64,000 bases of DNA. Origin: Halalkalibacillus halophilus DSM 18494. GTDB taxonomy: Bacteria > Bacillota > Bacilli > Bacillales > Alkalibacillaceae. The stretch covers positions 1 to 64,000 of the forward strand of contig NZ_AUHI01000008.1 of the NCBI RefSeq assembly GCF_000423105.1, written 5' to 3'. Shown piece after piece: positions 43,537-52,423 of the stretch. Positions within the stretch are counted from its first letter, which is position 1; each line of letters begins with the position of its first letter. The position numbers and the translations under genes were made by a program. The notes under the pieces were generated by a model. It saw nothing but the letters and a program-made list of their open reading frames with translations. It did no database searches and had not been told where the DNA came from.

Positions 43537-44625
43537 TTGAACAAGGAGCAACAAATTTTGCAGCAGATTCGCTTAAATCCTTATATTTCTCAGCAAGAGT
43601 TATCGACTCAAATTGGCATTTCCCGTCCAGCAGTCGCTAATTATATTAAAAAATTAATAGAAGCTGGTGAAATAAAAGGGAGAGCTTATATTTTAAACGA
43701 GCAGCCGGTTGTAACGTGCATTGGAGGTGCGAATATTGACCGGAAAGCATATTCCCTTCAAAAAGTTCGCATGCAAACTTCTAACCCTGTTACCACCCAA
43801 GAGTCATTAGGTGGAGTAGCACGTAACGTAGCGGAAAATTTAGCTCAACTTAATCTCCAACCTCATCTATCTACCTTTGTCGGTGCTGATAAGGAAGGAG
43901 ATTGGATCAAAGAATCGTCTCAAGATCTAGGAATTGATACAAGCCAAATTATTACCATCCCAGAAAGCAGAACAGGTACTTACACTGCGTTTTTAAATGA
44001 AGATGGAGAGCTCGTTGTTTCTATGGCTGACATGGAGATTTATAATCATGTGAGTACCAACATGTTAGAGGCAAAATGGAAATATATCTCCCATTCTAGC
44101 GCGATTTTTGTAGATACAAACATTCCACAAGAAAGCCTTGAAATGCTCATTCATAAATGTGCGCTAAAAGGAATCGCCTTATTCTTAGACCCTGTTTCTT
44201 CCATCAAAGCGGAAAAATTACCTCATGACCTATCAGGAATTCATACCATTTTTCCAAATAAAGACGAGGCAGAAACGCTATCTGGAATTTCGATTTCATC
44301 CGAAGCAGATTATCCTGAGGCCTGTCGACGGATCACCTCAAAAGGTGTCAACCAAGTCATCCTTTCTTTAGGTGAAAAAGGTATTTATTATTATTCTGAC
44401 GAAAGGCATGGGCTGATCCCGTCTAAAAACGTCGATGTTGTTGACGTAACGGGTGCTGGAGATGCTTTTGCCGCAGGATTCATTTACGGATTTATAAATA
44501 ATCAAACCTTAAAAGAAACATGCAAACTCGGCATGGCAAGTGCTTTACTTACGTTACAGTCGAGTCAATCATGCACAGAAAATTTACACCCAAACCAAAT
44601 TACACAATTAGCAAAGGAGTTTTAA
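43537..44625 (+). CDS. psuK: Pseudouridine kinase (PfkB family) with N-terminal winged HTH
   Basis: 362 aa, TTG start behind GGAGGGG. Residues 1-60 form a winged helix (ILQQIRLNPYISQQELSTQIGISRPAVANYIKKL). The rest is a PfkB ribokinase-type kinase with CIGGANIDRKAYS, GGVARNVAENLAQL, and the C-terminal VDVTGAGDAFAAGF anion-hole motif with the catalytic Asp. With psuG directly after (3 bp), it should phosphorylate pseudouridine to pseudouridine 5'-phosphate. The HTH suggests the kinase also regulates its own operon. Confidence 0.85.
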   Translation: MNKEQQILQQIRLNPYISQQELSTQIGISRPAVANYIKKLIEAGEIKGRAYILNEQPVVTCIGGANIDRKAYSLQKVRMQTSNPVTTQESLGGVARNVAENLAQLNLQPHLSTFVGADKEGDWIKESSQDLGIDTSQIITIPESRTGTYTAFLNEDGELVVSMADMEIYNHVSTNMLEAKWKYISHSSAIFVDTNIPQESLEMLIHKCALKGIALFLDPVSSIKAEKLPHDLSGIHTIFPNKDEAETLSGISISSEADYPEACRRITSKGVNQVILSLGEKGIYYYSDERHGLIPSKNVDVVDVTGAGDAFAAGFIYGFINNQTLKETCKLGMASALLTLQSSQSCTENLHPNQITQLAKEF

Positions 44626-44628
44626 TTT

Positions 44629-45546
44629 ATGAAACAATACATCACTTATACAAAAGAAGTAGAAGAAGCATTAAAAAATAACCAACCTGTTGTAGCGCTA
44701 GAATCAACGATTATTTCCCATGGCTTGCCCTACCCTCAAAATATCGAGATGGCTCAAAAAGCCGAACAAATTATTCGCGACCAAGGTGCTGTTCCAGCGA
44801 CAATCGGAATTATGGATGGAGAAATAAAAATTGGTCTAACAGAAAATGAGCTAAACACCTTTGCCACAACAGAAGGCGTTCACAAGGTTAGCCGCAGAGA
44901 TTTCGCTTACGTAATCGCTACAAAAGAAATCGGTGCTACGACGGTTGCCGGCACGATGATCGCAGCTGAACTTGCAGGCATTCACGTGTTTGCGACTGGT
45001 GGTATAGGCGGCGTTCACCGTGAAGGAGAAATGACGTGGGATGTATCTGCAGACTTAACAGAACTTGCCCAGACGAATGTTGCCGTTGTTTGTGCTGGTG
45101 CGAAATCGATTTTAGACATCGGAAGAACACTGGAATACCTTGAAACAAATGGGGTACTTGTCATCGGATATCAAACCAACACATTCCCTTCTTTCTACTC
45201 GCGCGAAAGTGAATTCGGTGTAGATTATCAAATCGATCAGCCAGAAATAGTGGCAGAAACGCTTCACACAAAGTGGGATCTAGGACTAAATGGCGGAGCA
45301 GTCATTGCCAACCCTGTACCAGAAGCAGCAGCAATGGATTTCAATCAAATAGAAGAAGTCATTTTGCTTGCATTAAAAGAAGCAAAAGAAGCGAACATTA
45401 CGGGAAAAGACGTAACTCCATTCATCTTAAGCAAAGTGAAGTCCCTAACAGATGGAAAAAGCTTAGAAACAAACTTAGCACTTGTTTATCATAATGCTGA
45501 AGTCGCAGGTAAAATTGCCAAAGCATATAGTGATGCCAGATCCTAA
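44629..45546 (+). CDS. psuG: Pseudouridine-5'-phosphate glycosidase
   Basis: 305 aa with AAAGGAG ahead of ATG. Family blocks: VALESTIISHGLPYPQNIEMA, PATIGIMDGEIKIGL, KVSRRDFAYVIA (catalytic Lys region), GATTVAGTMIAAELAGI and FATGGIGGVHRE. Splits pseudouridine 5'-phosphate into uracil and ribose 5-phosphate, completing RNA-derived pseudouridine breakdown together with psuK upstream. Confidence 0.94.
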   Translation: MKQYITYTKEVEEALKNNQPVVALESTIISHGLPYPQNIEMAQKAEQIIRDQGAVPATIGIMDGEIKIGLTENELNTFATTEGVHKVSRRDFAYVIATKEIGATTVAGTMIAAELAGIHVFATGGIGGVHREGEMTWDVSADLTELAQTNVAVVCAGAKSILDIGRTLEYLETNGVLVIGYQTNTFPSFYSRESEFGVDYQIDQPEIVAETLHTKWDLGLNGGAVIANPVPEAAAMDFNQIEEVILLALKEAKEANITGKDVTPFILSKVKSLTDGKSLETNLALVYHNAEVAGKIAKAYSDARS

Positions 45547-45579
45547 ACCACATACAATTACAAGCTTCAGCAAATAATA

Positions 45580-45617
45580 AAGTTCGGATGATCAGAAATC
45601 GATCATCCGAACTTTTT
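45580..45617 (+). terminator. Terminator of psuKG
   Basis: AAGTTCGGATGATC / GATCATCCGAACTT, 14-bp perfect stem, then TTTTTT. Confidence 0.9.
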
Positions 45618-45706
45618 TCAGTAAGAATAAATGCCAACCTATAAAAGTTGTAAATCTTACATTTTTATTAGCTCCATATCATACAAATGATATAGAGGTG
45701 ATAATT

Positions 45707-46147
45707 TTGTCGAGAGTAGCATACACAGAAAAAGACATTGGTTTAATGGCAAGGATGATGAGGGCTGAAGCCGAGGGTGAAGGACAACTAGGGATGCTTA
45801 TGGTTGGGAATGTAATTGTAAATCGAACAAAAGCTGATTGTTTAGATTTTGATGATGTAAGGTCGATTAGAGATGCCATTTTTCAAGTTCAAGGTGGAAA
45901 TTATTCCTTTGAAGCAGTTCAAAAAGGAGATTTATTTTATCAACCCGCAAGAGGCATAGAGAAAAAATTAGCACGGCAAGCAGTAAAGTTCTGGAGGCAG
46001 CACCCTGCCATGTATGCTCTATGGTATTTTAATCCCTATGAAGTTTGTCCTACTACATGGCACGGTCAACCATTTACAGGACAATACAAGCAACATTGTT
46101 ATTACGAACCCATCCCAGATACATGTGAAAGCGTTTATGGTTATTAA
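45707..46147 (+). CDS. cwlJ: Spore cortex-lytic/cell wall hydrolase CwlJ
   Basis: 146 aa from TTG 45707 behind AGAGGTG; a GTG three codons earlier overlaps that site. Hydrolase_2 (SleB/CwlJ) fold: ARMMRAEAEGEGQLGMLMVGNVIVNR with the catalytic Glu, and NYSFEAVQKGDLF; no signal peptide, as in CwlJ. In Bacillus it digests cortex peptidoglycan in response to Ca-dipicolinate during germination. A CATACAAA sequence about 20 bp upstream could be a sigma-E -10 box. It supports a spore-forming host. Confidence 0.88.
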   Translation: MSRVAYTEKDIGLMARMMRAEAEGEGQLGMLMVGNVIVNRTKADCLDFDDVRSIRDAIFQVQGGNYSFEAVQKGDLFYQPARGIEKKLARQAVKFWRQHPAMYALWYFNPYEVCPTTWHGQPFTGQYKQHCYYEPIPDTCESVYGY

Positions 46148-46175
46148 TAAGAAGCAAGGGCTACAGAAAATATAA

Positions 46176-46214
46176 AAGTGGTCATCAACAACGAACAGTT
46201 GGAAATGACCACTT
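46176..46214. terminator. Terminator between cwlJ and the flavodoxin gene
   Basis: AAGTGGTCAT / ATGACCACTT with an inner CAAC/GTTG pair; between two convergent genes. Confidence 0.75.
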
Positions 46215-46248
46215 CTTAAATTTACATGAACGGCTTTCACACTAATGC

Positions 46249-46689
46249 TCAAACATACACGACTTCACGCACAAGCCTGTCAACAAACGCTTCACACTTT
46301 TCCCGTTCTGACTGCATCGGCGAAAGCTCTACTTTCAAGGTAACAGCAAGGTTCGCATGGACATACAACATATCCCGAAAGGCATCAACCGCGCCACAAA
46401 AATGTGGGTAACAACGATCACCCGTGCCGAAGATGCCAACAGATACATTTGAAACGTCTTGCTCTTCCAATGCTTCATATAAATCCATCATCGAATCTGG
46501 GATTTCTCCATTTCCCCAAGTAAAAGTTCCAATCGCAAGGCAGTCGAACTCCCCTAACTCGTCTATAGGAACATCTTCTACGTCATACCATTCGATCTTC
46601 GAATTTCGCTTCAGCCACGCTTCATAGACCCAACTAGCGAGCTCCTCTGTATTTCCCGTTGCACTCGTGTAAATAACCGCTGCTCTCAT
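46249..46689 (-). CDS. Flavodoxin linked to ribonucleotide reductase
   Basis: 146 aa. FMN-binding loop YTSATGNTEEL at the N-terminus, WGNGEIPDSM and FGTGDRCYPHFCGAVD, which mark a classic short-chain flavodoxin rather than NrdI. Three bases after the RNR small subunit gene, so it belongs to the operon and probably feeds electrons to the reductase or to radical repair; that role is inferred from position. Confidence 0.85.
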   Translation of the reverse strand: MRAAVIYTSATGNTEELASWVYEAWLKRNSKIEWYDVEDVPIDELGEFDCLAIGTFTWGNGEIPDSMMDLYEALEEQDVSNVSVGIFGTGDRCYPHFCGAVDAFRDMLYVHANLAVTLKVELSPMQSEREKCEAFVDRLVREVVYV

Positions 46690-46692
46690 AGC

Positions 46693-47733
46693 TTACAACT
46701 CATCAAAATCATTGGAGTTTGTCACCTTACTATACGTTCGTGATTTCTGTTCAAAGAAATCCGACTTCGTTTCGTTGATCATTTCATCACTAAATACATG
46801 AATCCAAGGCATCGGATTATCACGTTCTTCATAAACTGGGTCTAATCCAATTTGTCTTAAACGCTTATTCACAAGATACTCCACGTAATGATCAAATTCC
46901 TCAAGCGAAATTCCCTCAATATCTTTCAATACATAGTGAGCCCATTCCTTCTCTAATGTCGCAGCTTCCTTCATCGTCGAATAAATATACTCGATATTTT
47001 TCTGAGAGTTCAAAGATGGATTTTCACTAATTAATATTCGTAAAAATTGAGAAACAAAATAAGCATGCTGCATCTCATCACGCTGGATATAGCTGATCAT
47101 CGTACTTGTTTTCATCATCTTTTGTTGCCTGGCAAGATGATAAAAGAACGCAAATCCCGCATAAAAGTAAATCCCTTCTAAATTAATCGAATTTACAGCC
47201 AGCTTAAACAAATGCTCCGGTGTTGGCTCGTCTCTAAACTGTTCATAAGAAGCAAGAATCAAATCGTTTCTTTTCTTCACAATCGGATCTTCTTTCGCAC
47301 GATTGAATTCCTCTTTCTGCACACTAGTAGGAACAAGCGAACTCAAGATATAAGAATAAGACTCATTATGAATCGCCTCTTGCTGAGAAATCACAGCAAA
47401 AATGGCTTTGAAACTAGGATCAGTCACATAGTCCATCACTTGATACATCGTTGGCGTTTGTAAACTATCCAGAGATGCCAACTGCGTATTAATTCTTAAA
47501 AATACATCCTGCTCCGTAGATGTTAAGTGATCCCACTGTTTAATGTCATCCTGCATATTAATCTCTTGAGCTTTCCAAAAGTTCGATAACAATGTTTGAT
47601 ACAAATCATACATTTCAGGATAGGCAATGTCATTCCAGTTTAATAAACCAGAAGCTTTGCCATTCACAATCCCTGTTGCCTTATTCGGATATTCTGGATT
47701 TAATAATTTGATTTTATTAAGTGTCTGTTCCAT
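46693..47733 (-). CDS. nrdB: Class I ribonucleotide reductase small (beta) subunit
   Basis: 346 aa from ATG 47733 (MEQTLNKIKL) behind AGAGGAG. Diiron ligands and radical site are present: Asp in ASLDSLQT, E-A-I-H at QQEAIHNESYSYIL with the radical Tyr four residues after the His, and Glu/His in ...NLEGIYFYAGF and RDEMQHAYF. A tyrosyl-radical enzyme of class Ia/Ib type, not the Phe-substituted Ic. Sits between the alpha subunit and the flavodoxin. Confidence 0.9.
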   Translation of the reverse strand: MEQTLNKIKLLNPEYPNKATGIVNGKASGLLNWNDIAYPEMYDLYQTLLSNFWKAQEINMQDDIKQWDHLTSTEQDVFLRINTQLASLDSLQTPTMYQVMDYVTDPSFKAIFAVISQQEAIHNESYSYILSSLVPTSVQKEEFNRAKEDPIVKKRNDLILASYEQFRDEPTPEHLFKLAVNSINLEGIYFYAGFAFFYHLARQQKMMKTSTMISYIQRDEMQHAYFVSQFLRILISENPSLNSQKNIEYIYSTMKEAATLEKEWAHYVLKDIEGISLEEFDHYVEYLVNKRLRQIGLDPVYEERDNPMPWIHVFSDEMINETKSDFFEQKSRTYSKVTNSNDFDEL

Positions 47734-47749
47734 CGTCAAAACTCCTCTC

Positions 47750-50035
47750 TTAGCTGTGACAAGCTTCGCATTCTTCGATTTCAAACTGTGAAGTACTTCT
47801 AATATAATACGTCGTTTTCAATCTATTTCTCCACGCCTCTTGATGTAACTCCAGTAACTGTCTCGCCTTAATATCATGGCGAACATATAGGTTAAAGCTC
47901 ACACCTTGATCGACATGGCGCTGTCTAGCAGCATTTTGACGGATACTCCAGTGTTGATCTAATTCGTGGCGCGCCTTTCGATAGTACGGATACGTCTCAT
48001 GCGTTAAATCAGGAACCGTTACTTTAAATTTGAAATTCTTCTTCTCTTCCGCATATTCGACGGCATAAATTGGATCGATCCCATCAGTGGAACCACCGAT
48101 TTTCGCTGTTGAAGAATTCGGAGCAACTGCCATCAAGTATCCATTTCGCATCCCATGCGTTTGAACATTTTGATTCAGCTCCTGCCAAACATCTGAATCA
48201 TACCCTTTTCGGTCAAAATAAGTCCCATCGACCCATTCTGATTGGTCGAACATCGGGTAAGACTCTTTTTCTTTCGCCAATTCCATCGACGACTGAATCG
48301 TATGATAAGCAATCGTCTCATAAAGCTTATCAGCATAATCCACAGCCTCATGCGATTCCCATTCAATCCCTTCAAGCGCTAGTAAATGGTGCCAACCAAA
48401 TGTACCTAGTCCAATAGCTCGATACTTTTGATTCGTAATCTGTGCCTGTCTTACCGGAATTGTATTTAAATCAATCACATTATCAAGCATACGAACCTGG
48501 ATGGAAATAAGTCGGTCCAGCACATCGGCTTTCACAGCACGCGCTAAATTAATAGAAGATAAATTACAAACTACGAAGTCGCCCGGCTTTCGCACCATAA
48601 TAATATTGTTATCATCATCAATATATTCATTTTGAATCGTAGTCGGCGACATATTTTGCGTAATTTCCGTACATAAATTACTACAATAAATCGAAGCCCG
48701 ACCAATCTCATCTGTACGCTTATTCGCATTTTGACGATTCACTTCGTCGCGATAAAACATATATGGCGTCCCTGTTTCTAACTGAGCTACCATAATACGC
48801 GCCATAATATCCATAGCCCGATACGTTTTCCGAGGCAACAACGGATGATTCACCGCTTCATAATAACGCTCGGTAAACACTCGATTGTCTTCTTCATCAT
48901 AAAAATCTTCAAGACCTAATAATTGCCCATCGCGATCCTTCCAGCCCATGAACTGCTTCACCTGATGCGGGCAAAACGTATGCCAATCACCAACACTACG
49001 CCCATTTTCATCCACTTTCTCAAGCTGCTCCATAAATAAATCAGGAATAGAAACTCCAGTAAAAATATCATGTGCTTTTCGGCGTTCATCCCCATTATTT
49101 GTTTTTAAATCTAAAAATCCATTCATAATATCTTTATGGAAAACGTCTAGATAAATTGCTACAGCTCCTTGCCTCTGCCCTAGTTGATCCACACTTACGG
49201 CCGTATCATTAATTAAACGAATCCACGGAACGACTCCGGAAGAGTTCCCTTTAAATTTCTTAATGTCAGACCCAAGTGCTCGAACTTTTCCATAATAGAT
49301 ACCGATTCCGCCACCATCTTTACTCAGGCGAGCAATGTCCCAATTATTTTGGTAAATACCGTCTAGCGAATCATCAACGGTGTCAATGAAACAAGAAGAT
49401 AACTGTCCATGACTCTTCCCAGCATTAGATAACGTCGGTGTCGCAACCGTCATGTATAAATTGCTCATTGCCCAGTAAGCTTCTTCAATGTAAGCTATCC
49501 GATTTTCCTTTGGTTCTTCTTTCATTAACATCATCGCAATAATCATAAAACGCTCTTGTGGCAACTCATATAAATGACCATCATGATCCTTAGTTAAATA
49601 GCGATCAGCTAATAAAAATAATCCGATATAATTAAAATATTGATCACGATCGGGCTTGATAAGCGTCCCTAATCGTTCCATCTCTTCTTTAGAATACGAC
49701 TCTAAAAGTTGCGAAGAATAAATTCCTTTAGACGTCATCTCTTCAATTAAGGAATAAAAATCACCATACTTCACACCAACACTTTCCTGACGATTACGAG
49801 CAGCCTCTTCATACAACGATTGCAAATAAAAATGTGCAGCAACAAACGTCCATTCAGGCTCCCCCATATCAATGTGGTTCAAAGCATAAAACATCGCATA
49901 CTCACTAGCATCCGTTAAAGATCCATCTGCTTGTGCCTGCTTGATTTTTTCCTTCACCGATGTAATATCTAAATTCAACTCTTTCGATCTACGTTCCAAC
50001 TCAACTATAACGTCATCTACGACTACTGTATCCAC
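47750..50035 (-). CDS. nrdA: Class I ribonucleotide reductase large (alpha) subunit
   Basis: 761 aa from GTG 50035 behind AGGAGG; upstream frame enters the riboswitch. Active-site cysteines in QLSSCFIDTV, SNLCTEI and VVCNLSSINLA, the radical-path tyrosines in TTYYIRSTS, and a C-terminal CEAC pair for re-reduction. The first 40 residues replace a normal ATP-cone (no VxKRDGR motif), so dATP feedback may be altered. Expression should be shut by cobalamin (riboswitch) and by NrdR, which implies a B12-dependent RNR elsewhere in the genome. Confidence 0.9.
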   Translation of the reverse strand: MDTVVVDDVIVELERRSKELNLDITSVKEKIKQAQADGSLTDASEYAMFYALNHIDMGEPEWTFVAAHFYLQSLYEEAARNRQESVGVKYGDFYSLIEEMTSKGIYSSQLLESYSKEEMERLGTLIKPDRDQYFNYIGLFLLADRYLTKDHDGHLYELPQERFMIIAMMLMKEEPKENRIAYIEEAYWAMSNLYMTVATPTLSNAGKSHGQLSSCFIDTVDDSLDGIYQNNWDIARLSKDGGGIGIYYGKVRALGSDIKKFKGNSSGVVPWIRLINDTAVSVDQLGQRQGAVAIYLDVFHKDIMNGFLDLKTNNGDERRKAHDIFTGVSIPDLFMEQLEKVDENGRSVGDWHTFCPHQVKQFMGWKDRDGQLLGLEDFYDEEDNRVFTERYYEAVNHPLLPRKTYRAMDIMARIMVAQLETGTPYMFYRDEVNRQNANKRTDEIGRASIYCSNLCTEITQNMSPTTIQNEYIDDDNNIIMVRKPGDFVVCNLSSINLARAVKADVLDRLISIQVRMLDNVIDLNTIPVRQAQITNQKYRAIGLGTFGWHHLLALEGIEWESHEAVDYADKLYETIAYHTIQSSMELAKEKESYPMFDQSEWVDGTYFDRKGYDSDVWQELNQNVQTHGMRNGYLMAVAPNSSTAKIGGSTDGIDPIYAVEYAEEKKNFKFKVTVPDLTHETYPYYRKARHELDQHWSIRQNAARQRHVDQGVSFNLYVRHDIKARQLLELHQEAWRNRLKTTYYIRSTSQFEIEECEACHS

Positions 50036-50054
50036 GGCTATTCCTCCTAAAATA

Positions 50055-50086
50055 TAAAAAATCCACTCAATTAGTATTGAGCGGAT
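50055..50086 (-). terminator. Terminator of the nrd cobalamin riboswitch
   Basis: Minus strand ATCCGCTCAAT / ATTGAGTGGAT, then TTTTTTATA, 20 bp ahead of the nrdA start. Confidence 0.85.
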
Positions 50087-50176
50087 GAAACGACAGCGCG
50101 TCGGACATATGATATAAAATATGTACACGGGGCCCCCGAATCATCCTCTCAGTCCCCGAAGAGGGTGAAACTACAT

Positions 50177-50340
50177 GAATGTAAGACAGGTCTACTGACT
50201 CATGCTTCCACCTACTAAGAGCCCTTCCCATACGATCCATCGCACAGTGGTTTCAACTCTGTTCGTCAGCATTACAGTTGCGGGGGCAGTTCTGGATTTT
50301 CACCAGATTCCCTTAAAGCCTTTTACGGCATCTCACATCA
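50177..50340 (-). promoter_or_regulatory. Cobalamin riboswitch of the nrdAB operon
   Basis: Minus strand has P1 arms GATGTGAGA/TCTTACATT, GGGAATCTGGTGAAAATCCAG, the B12 box core ACTGCCCCCGCAACTGTAA, GGGAAGG, and the conserved GAGTCAGTAGACCTG. Downstream bases 50090-50170 hold the kissing-loop/antiterminator region. Bound cobalamin should terminate transcription of the B12-independent reductase. Confidence 0.93.
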
Positions 50341-50376
50341 CGGCGTTACTAAATATAGATTTTTTAAACAATATAA

Positions 50377-50392
50377 ACACTATATATTGTGT
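50377..50392. promoter_or_regulatory. NrdR box
   Basis: ACACTATATATTGTGT is a perfect 16-bp palindrome matching the NrdR consensus ACACWATATATWGTGT. A weaker partner (ACACAGTTTAAACTAC, 50397-50412) lies 20 bp further out. Located upstream of the nrd riboswitch, where the promoter must be. Confidence 0.85.
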
Positions 50393-50449
50393 CTAAACAC
50401 AGTTTAAACTACTCATGGAAAAATATCAATAGATAAATAGACTTTAATT

Positions 50450-50920
50450 TTATCTTAATCCAGCTCGATTCTTTCGATGTTGTTTTCTAGAATCAGCCGT
50501 CTCAAACAAGCGCTTCTCTTCATCCGTTTCTGGAATAATTTTCGGCACTTCTTTCGGCCTCCGATTTTCATCCACTGCCACCATAGTCAAAAATGATTCC
50601 GTTGTCATCTCCTGCTTACCAATCAATAAATTATCAGCATACACTTTCACATACACTTCCATCGAAGATCTGCCCGTACTTGTTACAAACGCCTCCAAAG
50701 TAAGTGCATCTCCAACTTGAGCAGATGACATAAAATCAACCGAATCAATTGAAGCTGTCACCACCACCGAATTAGAATGTTTCATAGCAGTTAACGCAGC
50801 AATCTCATCAATATAAGCCAATACTTTCCCACCAAAAATCGTATCCATATGATTCGTATCCGGCGGCAGCACCAATCGAGTCTGAGTCATCTTAGAATGA
50901 CTCACTGGTAATGGATTCAC
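50450..50920 (-). CDS. Acyl-CoA thioesterase (hotdog fold, YkhA/BFIT-like)
   Basis: 156 aa, GTG start behind GAGGGGG. Hotdog thioesterase with the TNHMDTIFGGKVLAYIDEIAAL segment containing the catalytic Asp/Asn region and VTASIDSVDFMSSAQVGDAL. Hydrolyses acyl-CoA esters; chain preference unknown. It lies downstream of an orphan cobalamin riboswitch, but the hairpin at 50945-50976 separates them. Confidence 0.85.
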   Translation of the reverse strand: MNPLPVSHSKMTQTRLVLPPDTNHMDTIFGGKVLAYIDEIAALTAMKHSNSVVVTASIDSVDFMSSAQVGDALTLEAFVTSTGRSSMEVYVKVYADNLLIGKQEMTTESFLTMVAVDENRRPKEVPKIIPETDEEKRLFETADSRKQHRKNRAGLR

Positions 50921-50944
50921 ATCTATTCCCCCTCTTTTTTTGAA

Positions 50945-50976
50945 ATAAAAAATACACCCTCTAAAAGAAGGTGTAC
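50945..50976 (-). terminator. Terminator behind the second cobalamin riboswitch
   Basis: Minus strand GTACACCTTCT / AGAGGGTGTA then TTTTTTATTT. It follows the 14-codon ORF by 5 bp and precedes the thioesterase gene. Confidence 0.8.
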
Positions 50977-50980
50977 GAAA

Positions 50981-51025
50981 TTACACAGAGACATTCACCG
51001 ACATACAATGTTGGCTTCTCTTCAT
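50981..51025 (-). CDS. 14-codon ORF under the orphan cobalamin riboswitch
   Basis: ATG 51025, preceded by a full AGGAGG, encodes MKRSQHCMSVNVSV and stops at 50981. It lies between the riboswitch and a terminator. It may be a leader peptide or the leftover start of a lost gene; coding is uncertain, but the ribosome site is as strong as that of real genes here. Confidence 0.4.
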   Translation of the reverse strand: MKRSQHCMSVNVSV

Positions 51026-51053
51026 GTAACATCCTCCTATCTCCCGTAGGTAA

Positions 51054-51228
51054 AAATGTTCTTTCCGATGGCAGGTCTCCTGACTTAGAATCAACTCCAT
51101 ATAGCCCTTCCCGTTCCTTGAACAGTGGGTTATCCATATGAATCCTCCATTACAGTGGCGGGACCGTGACGGATTTTCACCGTGCTTCCCTTTTCAGCTT
51201 TTATAAAAAGCCACCATCGAACGCATTC
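51054..51228 (-). promoter_or_regulatory. Second (orphan) cobalamin riboswitch
   Basis: Minus strand: P1 AATGCGTTC/GAACATT, GGGAAGCACGGTGAAAATCC, core CCGCCACTGTAATGG, GGGAAGG, and AAGTCAGGAGACCTGCC. All core blocks of the class are present. What follows is only a 14-codon ORF and a terminator. Bases 51229-51433 upstream contain a TTGACA but no convincing -10; I see nothing else there. Confidence 0.93.
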
Positions 51229-51433
51229 AATTGTCAATATCGAGGGAACCCCTCATAGTTAAACGTACTCTTTTCAGGAGATGGTTGTCAATTAATTTTG
51301 AAACTAAGAATGTTAGAAAATTGCAACTCTAATTCCTTCTATTGCTCTGGAGATTTGCTGTTAACTGGAAGTCGTTGTAATATTTCACCTATCATCAAAT
51401 TTCCTATTTATGAAGGAAACTATTAAAATAACC

Positions 51434-52384
51434 CTAATCTCTCCAGCCCATCAACACCCTTGCCACTAAAGCTAAAATAGGGAGCTCGATTAACGGACCG
51501 ATCATCAGTGCGAGCACAATCACTGGCTCCTCTGGGAATGCCACTACTGCTATGGCCAGTGCGATTGGGGAGTTTCTGGCTAACGTGACCATAATTAGAC
51601 TCACTTTTTTGTCGTGTGATAATTTCATACGACGACTAAGCGTGCTTCCTAACACAAAGTTACTGGCAAAAAAGATAAGCAACGGAAAGACCATAAGTAA
51701 AACGAGTTGGATTTCGCTCATTAATACAGAGGCTTCTGAGGCAAAAATAGCGATAACTGCAATACATAGAAACACGATATTTCCCTTTATAAATATCGCT
51801 TCAGCCTTATCTTTCAAATCAAATCTGAAATATTCAACTCGACTCAGTAATCGCGTGATTCCTGCAAGAAGCAATGGAATCAAGAAGACGAGTAAAACCC
51901 CCTGAACAACTGGAAACATCCCCACGAATTCATAATTGTCGAAGAAAACATAAATATATAAAGGTAATAAAAGCAATTGAATAAGCAAATTAATGGGAAG
52001 CAAAGCAGACGATAAAGCGATATTCCCCTTTGAAATTTTGGTGAAAACTAAGTACCAATCTGTGCAAGGAGTAACCATTAACATGACAAACCCAACCCAT
52101 AGCATAGGTTGCTCTGCTAGGAAAATCCATCCTAGTCCAAAGGCGAGTAGTGGTGTCCACACAAAGTTAATTATGAGCGTCACAAAAACTATTCTTTTAT
52201 GATGAAGGACTGATATAAACTCCCTGAATGGAACGGTCAGAAATATACCATACAACATCAACATCAATGCAGGCATGACTATAGTGCCTGCATAATTTTC
52301 AATTACATGCACTGTACTTAATCCCACCCCCACTAATATTGATAGTAAAATCATAATAGGCTGTAATTTATCCATTCTCGACAT
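51434..52384 (-). CDS. BASS/ACR3-like transporter (bile acid:Na+ symporter superfamily)
   Basis: 316 aa, nine to ten membrane helices, AAGGAG before the ATG. The MVTPCTDWYLVFTKISKGN segment in the first half and VTLARNSPIALAIAVVAFPEEP in the second are the two crossover motifs of this superfamily (arsenite permease-like or organic anion symporters). No arsR, arsC or other arsenic gene nearby, so the substrate is open. No cobalamin-transport likeness despite the nearby riboswitch. Confidence 0.75.
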   Translation of the reverse strand: MSRMDKLQPIMILLSILVGVGLSTVHVIENYAGTIVMPALMLMLYGIFLTVPFREFISVLHHKRIVFVTLIINFVWTPLLAFGLGWIFLAEQPMLWVGFVMLMVTPCTDWYLVFTKISKGNIALSSALLPINLLIQLLLLPLYIYVFFDNYEFVGMFPVVQGVLLVFLIPLLLAGITRLLSRVEYFRFDLKDKAEAIFIKGNIVFLCIAVIAIFASEASVLMSEIQLVLLMVFPLLIFFASNFVLGSTLSRRMKLSHDKKVSLIMVTLARNSPIALAIAVVAFPEEPVIVLALMIGPLIELPILALVARVLMGWRD

Positions 52385-52423
52385 AATGTTTAGCTCCTTA
52401 TGTTTTCATCAATGTTTAATCCC

